Position numbers and translations under genes: made by a program. 64,000 bases of DNA. Origin: Trametes villosa (taxonomy: Eukaryota; Basidiomycota; Agaricomycetes; Polyporales; Polyporaceae). The stretch is taken from contig PUDQ02000010.1 in the NCBI GenBank assembly GCA_002964805.2, forward strand, positions 744,001 to 808,000, given 5' to 3'. The notes under the pieces are model-generated. The model saw only the letters and a program-made list of their open reading frames with translations, was not told where the DNA came from and did no database searches. Shown in pieces: positions 46,091 through 58,089 of the stretch. Position 1 is the stretch's first letter; each line of letters begins with the position of its first letter.

Positions 46091-46953
46091 TCTGCCTTTC
46101 TCTGTCTATCGCTATGTACCATCCTGTAGCACCTCGCCATGAACAACCATATGTTTGCTGTATCCTCTGTGGCCCGGATTATCGTTTCATGGACACACTT
46201 CCGAGAGCACTTCAGCGGTTCCTACATCCTCAGTCCGTGGCTGTATGTGCCTGAGCCGTTCCATGTTCCCCAGTTCTAAGTATAGTAGTAGAACGACCAC
46301 TGCCGAGGTGTCGTAGCCTGCTTCGTCAGTGGTTGAATAGTGCACGCCCGCCCTCAGTCTTTTCATCCAGAATTCCTCGCGCATATTGGCGATTGCTCCA
46401 ATGCCCCGCCGCGAACAACGACGCGACCGCGACGAGGTGAAGTCTCCAGAGTGAGTACTAAGCGCTTGTCGCGTGGGTGCGCGAGAGCGTCAGGCGCCCG
46501 CACACCGCTCCTTCTCCTCGACGGCCACGCTTCCTCCGCTCTAAAACGCTGTTCTACACCACCGGGAGACGCCGATACAGCCTGCATATCAGATTCGGCG
46601 CTCGTTTCAGTACCGGGGCCAGTATGAGCTCGATACTGGGCCCAGTATCAGGCGCCTAGTACCTTAGACTGTATGAGATGCGTATCGCCCCCGCAGTATG
46701 AGTTCGAACCCGGCACTGGCATGTATTCCATACAGGCCTGATATTGATTTAGTACCAGTCGCTCGATAACGGGCTCTATCCGGATTCCGCACAGGCCTGT
46801 TCCGGGCTCGCGCGCACCTCGGGGGCGGATTCAGACCGTTCGCCATTCACGCAGCATGGACAACCAGGTTGTAGTGTTGTAACAGAAGCAAGTTCATTGG
46901 GAAACCAGCACAGACTAATGACTTATTTACGCGCTGATGCGCTCGCGCTCCAT
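46091..46953. other. Intergenic with a palindromic CAGTAT cluster
   Basis: No gene recognised. At about 46610-46665, CAGTAT and ATACTG words alternate around GGGCCC, forming short inverted repeats; further copies of GCAGTATGAG lie near 46695. It might be a transposon end or a protein-binding array. Confidence 0.4.
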
Positions 46954-48604
46954 TCATTCGGCCCCTCCAGCGCCCTCCGCGCCTTCCATACCCGCCACCC
47001 AGGTGCTCGCATCGAACTCGGGCTCCGACTCGAACGTGGTGTCCTTGTCACTGACCAGGAACGCGCCGACTACCTTCTCCGTGGTGGATTGGAGCTCGAT
47101 GAGGCCGTCGTTGGTGTAGACAGTGCGCGCGAGGGCGCCCGATTTGAGGCGGAAGTCCTTGAGGTCCTTCTCCAGAGCGTGCGCAATGAAGCTGCGCGAA
47201 ACGCCGAGTGTGAGATACCTGCGGTGAAAGGCAAAAGTGTCACTTACGTGGTTTCGTGCCGCTTACGCGCAGCCACGTCCTCGGCGCGGGGGTACGTGTC
47301 GAGCGCGCTCTGGCGCACGTCGGCCAGGCATTGGTCGATGTGCTTCCAGTAGTCGCCTCGCTTCTTCTTGGTAAGCTTGTAGTAGACGAGCGTGCACTGA
47401 CGCTGTCAGACCCGCCGAGTCGGTCAGATATAGCCTTGCGAACCGACACGCCGGGCTTACCAAAAAGGCAAACCGGCCCCAGTGCTCCTTCTTCGGGCGC
47501 ATCTCGTACATCATGAGAGTCGTCGTGATCTCGTATATGTCTTGCTTGTTCTTGATGCTCGAATCGATCTAAGAAAAGGTGCATAGTGTTCAATAGTTGT
47601 AAGCCGGGGAGCTAATGCCCACTCACCTTCAGCTTCATTGCCGTCCGCAGGTTGGTGAGCTCGATGGCGATGGCACTCTTAATGAGCGCCCAATCGGCAG
47701 GATCGCTCCTCTGGGCGTCCGGCACACCGAGGAGCTTCTCGGCGTGGTCTCCGAGGTATTTCTGTATCAGGGCTGTGAGTGTGGGACTGGACTCGCGCGG
47801 GTACGACACTGACAGTCAACTGAACAGTGACGCCATCAACATATGCGGGGATGTTGGGCGCCAGGAGTGCAGCGCCAACCGCGTGGCGAACTCGGGTCTG
47901 AAGGAATAACAGGTGAGGAACGGGCCCGAGGATTGATGACCAGACGTACCAGGAAATCCGGGTGGCGCACGAAGATCCGCATGAACCGATGCAGGATATC
48001 GTTGTCCGTCCGCATGCAGTGGATCTTGATGTCGATCAGCATCTCAATGGGAGACAGCTGTTTGTCAAGTAGTGTCGGGCGGATACAGCAGGTCAGTGGA
48101 TGTCGTGCGGGTGATACAAGCCGTTGACAAACCTCGCAGAACTCAGTGACTTCGTCCTGTTGTCCGCTGGAGAGGCTATACTTGCGTGCCTTCTGCAGAG
48201 CCAAGGCTTGGTAGTTGGCGCGCGAGTGGGCGGTGCCGGCGTTGGCCTCATGGAGAGACCCTGTTGAGGTTAGTATGTGACGTCGATGTCTAATTCTGGG
48301 AGGTGAGTCCCGGACTGTGCGTACCCATCAACGCGCTGAGCCTCGTGGTATCCGTGTCTTCTTCTTCATCAAGATCCATCGAAGTGTCGAGGTCTTCGGA
48401 GGTGAGCGTGTTTCCGTGCGATGGGGTCTCGCCCGAGGCTGATGCACCGTTTCCATTACCATCGTCGTCCACATGCGAGGTCGGCGTATTTTCGCGCGAA
48501 GGCGTGCCGCGACCCTGCGGGTTCGGCGAACTCGAAGAACGCGCCGACGCCGGAGGGTTGCGACTTTCGTTGAAGGACGCGAGCAAACTGCCGAGCGCGG
48601 CCAT
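46954..48604 (-). CDS. Conserved hypothetical protein, intron-rich, next to transposase
   Basis: I assemble eight exons, about 420 aa. The N terminus is Ser/Pro/Asp rich and disordered (MAALGSLLASFNESRNPP), then SRANYQALALQKARKYSLSS, LSPIEMLIDIKIHCMRTDND, ILHRFMRIFVRHPDFL, LAPNIPAYVDGVTVQLT, KYLGDHAEKLLGVP, WALIKSAIAIELTNLRTAMK, YEMRPKKEHWGRFAFL and a C-terminal acidic segment ending EGAGGAE. All junctions use GT-AG with consistent phase, so the gene looks intact and under constraint. I do not recognise the family. It is co-oriented with the transposase-like gene on its right, so it may be carried by the same element. An in-frame ATG 35 codons upstream (48709) is an alternative start. Confidence 0.7.
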
Positions 48605-48842
48605 GTTGGATGTGGAGGTGGGAGATGAAGATGGCCTGGAAGAAATTTGCAAGAAGGGCGAGTCAGGCAGACGGCGGACAGTTCCTCTTTCGTCGGTAAG
48701 TTGGATCAAAGCCAGTGCACTTTCGCTTTCAAGGTCAGCTTATATACAACTGATCCTCAGCCACACAGATTATATTGAACGCCCACACCCATTTGTTCCA
48801 GTGCTCTCACGTGTATAACGAACTCGTAGATATGTATACAAA

Positions 48843-51800
48843 CTATCGACCGAAACCGTTAAACATGTCGCGAAACATCGTCTCCCGCTCTGCGGATGCC
48901 TCGGGGTTCACCTGTGCCCGTACCTTCCGCCGCTTTGCAGCGGGCGGCCCTGAGTCCCCAGACGATGTTGCAGGTTTGCGCGCGGCAGCAGCAGAGTGAG
49001 CCGGGGGCTCGAGCGGAGGTGGTGCGGCGTCTGGATCATTCGCGGGGCTCCTTGCAGGCAGCCCAATGCCAGGGATCCTCGCGGCTGGTTGCGGTGTCAG
49101 CGGGGACACAGCGTCGCCTGGCATGCGCGCGACTGCGTCAGGAGTGCCGGTAGCCCCCTGCGAAACTGATGTTGGCTGTGATACATGCAGCCGCCCTTCG
49201 ACTGTCCCCCTCGGGGCGGCGCTGGACGATGCGGCCATTGGCGAGCTGATAAGCACACCGCCCGCAGGCGCGAGGCCGCTCGGCTTGACACCCCTCCTTT
49301 GGCGAGGGCCTCTGGGTGCAGACGTGGTACTGGCGACGATGGGGAGGGGAGTGGCTGTGCGAGTATGGGCGGGCGACGGGGAGGACATTTCCTCAGGCGG
49401 GACCGGCTGTTCGCCATCAGCGGGTGCTTCGTGGCCCGGGTCAGAGGGCGACACCGCTGTGGGATCGTCCGCAAGGTTGTAGACATCGCCGCACGCGCCT
49501 TTCGCCGTGCTAGAACGAAGGGCCGCCTCGGCGCTTTTCCGAATCGCTGCCTCACGCGCGAGCTTCTTCTGAAGCTTCTTGTCGCGCAGGGACTCGGCCG
49601 CTCGCTTGTGCAGTCCCGCGCGGTCGGAGAACGCAGCTGGGCGCGCGCAGAGCGCCGCCGGGAGACACGCCCGTATGCGTGATTGGTTGTGAAGAGCCGC
49701 AAGGTTGATGACGTACTTCGTCGCGGACTCGGTGTGTTTGACCACAGCGCGGGTGCGCGTGCTCTCTTGCCGCTCCTGGCGAAGGTGCTGAGTCCCCAGT
49801 GCCTCCATGCATTTGCCGGCAAAGCAGTCGTGCTGCACGTTCACAGCGCATACTATAGCCTACAACGAACGGTCAGCGACAACCTTAAAAGTGGACAGCA
49901 CGAACTACCTCGGGCCGCACCAGGCGGATTTTTCCGTCGCGCTTGATCGCGGGCAGCTTCAGAGATGGATGCAAGTCGGGTTGAATAACGGAGTCGCGTA
50001 TGATGACCCAGGCTTCCGAAGTGGCGGCGCCAAGAGACGTCGGACGCAGAATATCCAGGACAGATGCGAACGACTCGGTGTGCTGTGAAGTTTGATGAGC
50101 GCGGGGCCCTCTGAAATCACGTAGTAACTCGCCTGTACATTGCCAGGCCCGTCCCGGGGCTGACGCTCTTGCAAAGGCGCCAGCGGACTTGCTTCTCGCC
50201 CTGGTGTGGCGCGAACGATAACCTCGGAGCCTATCTGTGCAGTGTCCCCGCTGAGTGTGACGACGGAGGCGGCGCGATGCCACTTGCCGCGCCGCGGCGA
50301 TAGCGGCGGTTGGAAGTCGTGTGATGACTCAACCTCCGGCCACGACACGACAGGATGTTCGGGGGCAGGGCGGCCTTTCACGCGCGGTGGGAGTGGGAGA
50401 AGGGTCATGTCGCCCGGGTTGACATGCTTCTCGGGTGTCAGGCCGAGAAGGCGTGCGTCGATAGGGTGGTCCGAGATGTGGCGCAGGACTCCATCCCCAG
50501 CCTGGACCCACGAATGCCGGGTCTTGTCGTACCAAAAACCGCCGGATGCCATGTGTCGACAACGGTCCTGGTTGGCGAACGTTTTGGCTATATCGCGGCT
50601 CGGCGCCTGGCGATTGCTGTGAATGGAACAGAGGCGGAAAATGTGATTAAAGGACTCGTATCGCTCGGTGGAAAACAGAAGCGCAGGGCCGAAGCGTTCG
50701 ATGTTGTCGGGGAGATGAGCCAGGATATGGAACTTGTTCTTCTGTGTGAGAAGCCCCGGGCTCAGCGCAGCCGCGAAATCGATGGTTTCTTGGATGACAA
50801 CACGCAGCTCGTCCTGGAGGATGTGTTCACGTTAGCGACGGGATGGGACACGTCGAGCGCTGCCAGTGAGCGCGGGCGGATAGTCACATACCGCGAACTT
50901 CTTCACATCGGTGATTTCGGTCTCCCAGATGAGGACGGTCAGGTGCCCGATGGAGAGCCAGGTGTCTTGTAGAGTTTGGTCGACGAGTCCGGCGATAGCA
51001 AAGATCATCACTTGACTGATGGTCTTGAAGTGCTTCCCTATCAGCCCCCCTCGGTAACGACACATGTAGTCCGCCATGATATTGGGCACCTTCAGGCCCA
51101 GACGAGAGAGGGAGTTGAGGCGAGCCTGAAACTCCGCAAACTTGCCCTGCTTCTCAAGCACCCAGACAGTCTGCGCCCAGAAGTATTTCACGACACCCAG
51201 CAGGTGTGTATGAAGCGGTTCCACGGGCGTATCTAAGTGAATATCAAGACCTGTCCAATGGCGTTGACGCGACGTGAGCCTCCGCACGCCAAGCGCGACA
51301 ATGTATACAATGTGAACATCTTACCTTCCATGTCAAGCAGCGGATTGAGCAGCGGGACGTCCCGCTTCTTCATCAGCTCTGCGTAGAGCTCGGCGTTCAC
51401 CTGCTCCGGTGACAGCGCCTTGCGCGCGGGTGTTGCGCGCCGGAGGATCTTGCCTTTCGCGATGAGCTCGTTCAGCACCGGCACCGCGAAGGAGTCCTTG
51501 ACTCCGCTCGTGGTGATAAGGTTCTTGACCGGTTTCTCGGCTGCGGCATGCGTCGACGCCGCGAGCTGTGCCATGACTGCTTCACGCGTTTTGACCACCT
51601 TGCGGGGCGGCCCAGGCTGCACGAGAAGAGAAGCGAGTGTCAATACGCACGATGGAAGGTGGCACAAAGAGTGACAGCTGACGCACCACCATCAGAGATG
51701 CAAAGCCGTCGTTGGAGGACTTGAACTCAGTGTCCCCGCCGACGTGGCATATACGACAGAAGTGGTTGCCCTGTAGCCCAATATGGCTACAAAGCTCCGC

Positions 51801-53908
51801 CTGCATCGGATTGTCGCCGGGGAGGAAGAGTATCCATGGCCGGATGAGGACGTGGCGTCTCTTCACGGCGTCCCATACCTTGAACGGCTTGGCAGAGGAC
51901 TTCCTATAAGGACGAAGACCGGTCAGAAGTCGCCACAAACATTACTCGTGCGACACCTGACGCACTTGAGCTCCTCGCAAACGGCACGAATGATTTCCAT
52001 CGGCGACGCATGGGGCGATGTGGCGACGAACCGAATATTTCCGTCCTTCTCGAGCTCGGTGCGTGGTAGGCCCGCGTTGGAAAGGTAACACGAATAGTGT
52101 ACGTTCCACTGCTTCGAGCTGTTACCTGACACGTCGTCTATGAACACGATGAGCGCTGGGGATTCTACTTCCAACCCTGCCGCAAGCAGACGGTCCGAGT
52201 GGGGCATCATCTGTGCAAAGTCAGAACTCTCCGCTGAGAGGGTGGATATCCGTGAGCGGCCGGGCGTAGTAAATCTTCAGATAGTGGCACTCACGCGCGA
52301 AGACGTTCTTGTCCTTCGTGCGAGCCTCGATGTCGGGCCAAGGGACGTCGAATAACGAGCACGGGCGCACCGCCATGCCCTTTGCGACTACAAGCCCTGC
52401 CTGGACACAGAGCACTTCGATTGAGCGGGTAATTCAGTGATAGAGATCTGCTACGCACCTTAGATTCCGCCACTGGGTGTCCCTTGGCCCACAGTGCACC
52501 GTCGAACTCGAAGAAGCGCGTCGGGATGAACCACGACTTGTCCGTGCAGTATGCCAACTCGTTCACAAAGAAGTCCTTCCCCCGCACGCGCGTCATTGGG
52601 GTCAAGACGGCATCGGGGGCGTCCACCAGCCACTTGGAGGCCTGCCAAGCTTCGCGGACGACCTTCCCCGTAAACTCCGGATGGACGTGCATCTGACGGC
52701 GTTTGGCCTCGTTGGCGTAGTCCTGCAAACCCAATTGGTTAATAGTGAGATGAGCCTGGCACTGCGAGCTGACGCACCCGTGCGAGAGCTTGATTGACGG
52801 TGTTCATATAAAAGACGTTGCCGGAGGACGCCTGCACCTTCTCCGTTGGATCGCCGACAGCCGCGAGCGCGGTGGCCTGAAACTTCTCGAGGCCGTACAA
52901 TGTGGGCACATCCTTCGCGCCCATGTCCTTGCCCCATGCGAGGACCGCTTCCTTCTGTGAGCGAGAGAACCGGATGGTGGGAGAGCTAAACAAGAAGTCG
53001 GTCTTCATCATCTAGCGGTATGCCCGACGAGAGCGATGAGCAAGACGTCCCTGCCGTGGAGGGAGAGGGAGTACGTACCCCCGAGTTCGGGTATGGGAAG
53101 AAGTCCCGCGGTGCGACGGGAGACCCAAAGAGCGCTTGCGAGACGTCTTCAGCGGTGGGGACCGGCAGTCGTTCTGCGCATACCAACGATGTCAGCGCTG
53201 CAGAGCTCGTCTTGTGCAGTATACGAGCAACGCACCCGATGCGAACACATCCTCGTCGGATGGGTCGTAACCTGCACCTCCAATCGTGCTCGGCGGGAGC
53301 GGCCTCTCTTCCGAATCTTCCTGATCCATGACCGCCTCCAACAGGCCCGCGCCGCTGAGAACGTCTTCCAGAGTGACTTCGGATAAGCCCTGGGGAGTCG
53401 CCATCTCGGCACTGGAGAAGTCCACAGCCCCTGACAGGGCTTCTTGAAGCTCGGCGGGCAGAGAGTGTGTGTGGAGGCTGCCGTGCGGGCCAGTATCTTC
53501 AGTCACGAAGCGGTCGTCGCCAGATGAGATTCCGGCGCCGGACTCGTTGTCGACTGCCGGAGCTGAGAACCATGGTATCGACTCGGTCGCAGGAGGGGGG
53601 CTGTCTTCGTCCGGACAATCTTCCACATACGTCTGCAAAGGCCGTCTGCCTGCCACGCGGCTCTCCGAGCCCTTCTTGCGGTTTGCGCGAGCGTTCGCAG
53701 CGTTCTTCATGTGCAACTTCTGCTTTTCGTGGGCACGGAGGTTCCCTATCTTCGTCCATGACGGGTCCTTCGCGGTACTCCCATTGCAGATTTTGCAGTA
53801 TCCCAGCCCGCCGTCGAGCGTGAAATCTGCAGCGGAAGAAGTTTGATTCGCAAGTGCAGGGGCCACATCAACTTCCAGCTCACCTTCTGGATGTTTGAGC
53901 TTAGGCAT
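48843..53908 (-). CDS. Large zinc-finger transposase-like protein (Plavaka/KDZ-like group)
   Basis: At least twelve exons, roughly 1,400 aa. The N terminus has a zinc-finger-like CKICNG...HEKQKLHMKNAA, then an acidic linker. The core shows ALIVFIDDVSGNSSKQWNVH, FVATSPHASPMEIIRAV, DNPMQAELCSHIGLQGNHFC, RICHVGG, TPVEPLHTHLLGVVKYFW, YRGGLIGKHFKTISQV, HILAHLPDNIERFGPALLF and RQAPSRDIAKTFAN. These blocks are characteristic of a family widespread in wood-decay basidiomycetes and usually regarded as DDE-type DNA transposases; the exact superfamily is my inference. Exons I could fix: 53236-53908, 53079-53173, 52778-53011, 52459-52722. The C terminus has VQHDCFAGKC, then ER and LHNQSRIRACLP, and a Pro/Ala-rich tail with KRRKVR (possible nuclear signal). 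The frame is intact throughout, with one uncertain junction near 49.9-50.1 kb. Confidence 0.75.
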
Positions 53909-54274
53909 GGCGGTACGAGCGTGATGAGTGAGGCAGGAGGTCGACAGACGGAGAGTGGAGGCAAGAGAGAGAGAGCGTGTTGGGCTGCTGCAGCGCCACA
54001 GGCGAGTGGGCACACTTCAACATACAAGGGGCCGCAAGACGACAGACGGATACAAATGGAACCTCGGCGACGACGACCGCGGGTAATTGCTATTGTAGAC
54101 GACCGGAGCGTGTTATAGAATCCCGCGAGCTCTATCTACGGTAGCGCGGACGCTTGATGTTCGCTGAAGACTCAATCGCTCGCTGGGGACCCTCGCCGTC
54201 GCTGCTAGTCAGGACAATGACCTCCGCGCGACTGCTCCCAGCCACGCGCGTCGTGGAGCTGCTGGACGCGGAAG

Positions 54275-55242
54275 TCAGTTATACAAGACCGAGCATACAG
54301 CACACACAACGTACGGTTTGGGCCCCTTGGGTCGGTCGGAGTGCACAGGCGAGGCGTGCCCCGGAGCGTGGCCACGTTGCGGCGTTGGGGTGTGAATGGG
54401 CGGACGAGTGGTGCCCCCGCTGTGTACCGCGGGCCTGACGTCGGCCGGCTGAGGTCGCTTGCGAGAGGCATCCGACGTGCGAAGCGATGGCGACCGTCCA
54501 GGCCTCGCCACAAGTGCGCGCACAGAATCCGCGCGCGCAGGAGCCTGACGCTCCTCCTTGACGCGCTGAGGCTTCTTGGGGACGGGGGTACGCGTGCGAG
54601 GCGACGGCGACTCCGAGGGCGAACTCTGGACAGGCGACGCGGGTGCGTATATGTAAGGCAGATCCATGACCTTCTGCGACTGCTCAGTCGGGTCCAGGAC
54701 GACCGGGTCCTCGGCGGCAACCGCGCGCACTCTCAGCAGATGCTGCGCGACCGATGCATACAGCGCCTCTACGCGCGACAGCTCATCACGTAGCGCGTCG
54801 TTATCCTCCGCCAACCGATCATGGGCCTCTTGGAGATCGTCGTAAGGCATAGCATCTGGGTACTGGTGAGCGAGTCAACGTCCTGAGATATCTACCGACA
54901 AACTCACCGTACGGGAGATCCAGGCCCGGAGCCCCGTCCTTTGGCACATCGGGGGCAGCCAAATCGCCGATTTCTGGTGAGATCAAACATGTCAATAGCA
55001 GCCACGTTCTGTGCGCATCTTCACTGACCTTCCGAGGGAGCGTTATCTTGAACAAATGAACTGGCCCATTGGGAATCGGAAGTCTGGGAATCGAGAGCTC
55101 CGCCGGGTTGGAACAGTGCGCTGGGAAGGTCTGTGTTCGTAGATACACCAGACGAACGCCGCGCGGACGTACCTGGTGCGACGCGTGCCGGCGTGTGAGA
55201 GACGCGAAGGGCGCGCATCGCGCTCGTGAACGTCGAACTCAT
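54275..55242 (-). CDS. Hypothetical coiled-coil protein next to transposase
   Basis: Exons 55029-55242, 54908-54973 and 54275-54855 give 286 aa. A disordered N terminus (VSHTPARVAPGTSARRSSG) leads to an acidic exon (EIGDLAAPDVPKDG). A predicted coiled coil at about residues 96-130 (YDDLQEAHDRLAEDNDALRD, then ELSRVEALYA) follows, and then a Ser/Pro/Arg-rich C terminus. No enzyme domain. Both junctions restore phase exactly. It is co-oriented with the transposase-like gene and could be an accessory DNA-binding or multimerising factor, but that is inference from position only. Confidence 0.6.
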
Positions 55243-56040
55243 TCGCAGACTGCGAATCTTCATAGTTGTCGCTGGAGGACATGACGGCGGTGAGGAGTCG
55301 ACCAAGCAGCGCCAGCGCCTCGAACTTGGTTGTTGTCTGACGAGTTTCCCAGCAGCCCCAGAGGTCACGAGACCGGGGGGGACGCCATGTATGCGAAGTA
55401 GTATGAGATTGATACCGCCCTAGGGGAAAAACGGTACAAGAGACACCGGTATGGATGAGGTACTGGGAGGAGGAGGAGATCGATACGAGGTACGTGGCCA
55501 TCTAGATATCCCGTGCGAATACGAGCCCAATATAGTCATTGGCACGCGTCTAATGATGGTTTCGGCATCAGGCTGGCGCCAGCCAAGCTAGGTACGTTTT
55601 CATTACCACGGGTCACCCGGTGGTGTAGTCTATGCTCAACGACTGGTTGCTTCTCATATGCCTAATCGTGCTCTCAGTCTTACCGTGATATCTGTCCCTC
55701 CGGCCTGGCTCTCTAATTCTGACTGTGCGCCTCGATAACCACAGGCTGGGGGGGGGGGGGGCATCTACGCCGGCGGATAGACAGTGGCCTGGCGAAGGAG
55801 AGGGTGGCACACTCGGCCCTTCGCTCTCATCGTCTTCTCAAAATCAAGTCTACTGGAGGAAAATCTCGTTTTTGCATCTCTGCTTGTTGCTGTCGGTTTC
55901 TACCTGCTTCCCTAGCTCGCTCCTCGCGCCTGGAACGGCTGTCCTGAGAATGTGCAGCGCCCCTTCCCGCTCGCACTCAGATCTAATGTATGCCTGGCTG
56001 AAATCAATACCAGCCTTACATTATGAACTGCAAAGCGGAA
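55243..56040. other. Intergenic with a G14 run
   Basis: No gene recognised. A homopolymer of 14 G residues lies at 55748-55761. Confidence 0.5.
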
Positions 56041-56079
56041 GTCGGAGTGTGTTTAGATACCATCAGGTATGTCCTGAAT

Positions 56080-56420
56080 AAACGCTCTCGAACCGTGGCA
56101 AATATGACGCACCTATGTGTCCGTGGTGAGACACCGGGAGTACATGGCTTCTCTCACTCACTTGCGAGTGTCTCTGCCGGGTACGAGTGTTTGATGCACG
56201 TCACGCTGGCAGAGTATAACCCCCGTCAGAGTATCGCTCATGCTCTTCTCGTCCGACGGACCTGCCCTCCGGCGGGCTTCTATCCGGCATACATACGCCC
56301 GTCGCCACGCGCGTTGTACTTTCCACGACGACAGTCAGACTATTGCCTCCCACTAGTGCGCATGTGTGCCTCCGTGGCCCAGCTCTCGGTCGGAGGAACT
56401 CAGGGCATAGCGCGTACTGG
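56080..56420 (+). pseudogene. Relic of an F-box/LRR-type gene
   Basis: The frame LVRMCASVAQLSVGG near 56355-56400 matches LVRMFASVDELSVGG of the F-box gene at 7 kb, and MTHLCVRGE and LMHVTLAEYN upstream look like leucine-rich strands. No F-box remains and the frame is broken downstream. Confidence 0.45.
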
Positions 56421-56847
56421 CGCGGTGTCGTCCATATCCCTTCCCTCGAGTATACAATCTCCACGTTCAAAATCGCAAGCAGTAACCGAACGCGGCCGCG
56501 CGCCCCTGAGAGCCTCTGGCTTTCGAAACGGATGCGGTATGTGCTTGACTATCGCTAAAGCGTACCTCGGTGGCTCACAGGTCCTACGAGTGTAGCCCAG
56601 TCAGCCGCCCGCTAGATGATGCGCGTTGCTCTGATAGTCTGGCTGAAGTGTGCTGTAGCCCGGTGCCTCAAGCTCAAGGGCGCCCGCCCGGCTCAGCCCT
56701 GCGTTCAGCCCTACGTCTCCGGAGTTGATCGCAATCCCCCAGACTCTGTGAAGGGGATATCGGTGCCCGCCCACCCCTTCCTTCGAACAGACTCCCCGGA
56801 ACCGATCCCTCTTATGTTCGGATCCTCTCGATCGCCGTATCAACCTC

Positions 56848-57735
56848 GTTCGCAAAGCTCCAGGCCTTGCACGCCGACCTCGCCGGCGGGTAAACCTCGA
56901 TCGCCCGGAGACTTGTTCGCTTCGGCAACCTCCCCGCCCCCCGCCGCCCGTCAGCCTCCCGCCCTGGTATATCAACCACCCTCCCCGCCCGTCCCCTCTT
57001 TCCTTCATTCTACCACCCCACCTCCCCCTGCCCCGTTTGCACATCGCTCTCGGTGGATGCGCAGCTGCGAGTTGGCCGCGAGGCCTCCGCAGCACGCGCA
57101 ACAACCGACACCCACCCATGTGGTACGTCCTCGGTCCTCTCCACCCTTCGGTTGCCGCCCTGTACTGACTCGGATGCGTGTGGTGTTGTGCAGGCGTGGT
57201 GTCGAGGTTTGAGATGTCGTGGCTTATAGACAAGTGCCCTGCAAGAAGAGTATCGCGCCTGGGGCGAGCTCGGGGCCCCGCGCTGGACCCTAAGGGGAGG
57301 GGGGCCACCGTGGACGCGATGACCACCCGCCTGTGGGGTACGTGCTCTCTCGATCAACTGCGCGAAGCTTCATACTAACCGCATGTCTCTGGTAGGGCTT
57401 CTGACGTTCCGGCTCGGTTCTTTTGGCTGCTTACAGGTCATCAAGACGCCGCCCGGCGGATCGCGCAAGACGGAGGACGACAAGAAGACCAGGTCGCGAT
57501 GGACGGACGAACGGGCGGCGATGGGCGAAGACGGCGGAGGGGCGTCCTCCGCGAACGAGGACGACGGGCTCAAGGGTCAAGACCTCGGGGTTCTCATTAC
57601 CCCGCCCACGCGGGTCAGGTATGTGATTCCTGTCGGGGGGAGGCAGAGGCTGGGGTATCTCTCGGGGACAGCGCAGGCCTCATCGTGGCCCCCGGGTCTA
57701 GTACCCGCCTTATGCGGGGAAGCCAACTGCGCTCA
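56848..57735 (+). repeat. Dispersed repeat, copy G (core)
   Basis: Plus-strand subtype I copy without a recognisable upstream MFS relic. Its central and charged blocks have the longest open frames: FEMSWLIDKCPARRVSRLG, and GLLTFRLGSFGCLQVIKTPP running through to the terminal block when the T-rich stretch is read as coding. The terminal block ends CTCAGGTAATG. Confidence 0.75.
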
Positions 57736-57739
57736 GGTA

Positions 57740-58089
57740 ATGTATTCTTTCTCAGGCTATCATCATCTACGCACATATCTTCGCTACAATAGCTGGTAAT
57801 TCCGGGCGCTCTATCTGTACGCTGTCGTAGTATATCCTGTAAAAACTTCACCATCATGGTTAATCAACCCGTCGCTGGGACTGCAGCGTCGCAAACGTGG
57901 CCCGATCGCGAGAGACGTAGGAGTCGTCAGCCAATTGCTCGCGAGTGAAGTATATATGAGTGATAACTATCGATACATGAGGATCTATTCTAAGTAAGCT
58001 CGATGCATGTGCAGTGACAGAGTGAACCAAAACATAGGACAGCAAACAAACCAAAAAAACGCACAACTACTGACGAGTCCGTGAAAGAC
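57740..58089. other. Spacer between repeat G and MFS transporter 4
   Basis: No gene seen; probably the 3' region of transporter 4. The stretch AGTGAAGTATATATGAGTGAT at its centre resembles one at 61.77 kb beside transporter 5. Confidence 0.5.

Noticed and set aside
2854..57735. CRISPR-like or prokaryotic repeat arrays
   Set aside because: Repeats are long, dispersed and in both orientations; spliceosomal introns show a eukaryotic nuclear genome.
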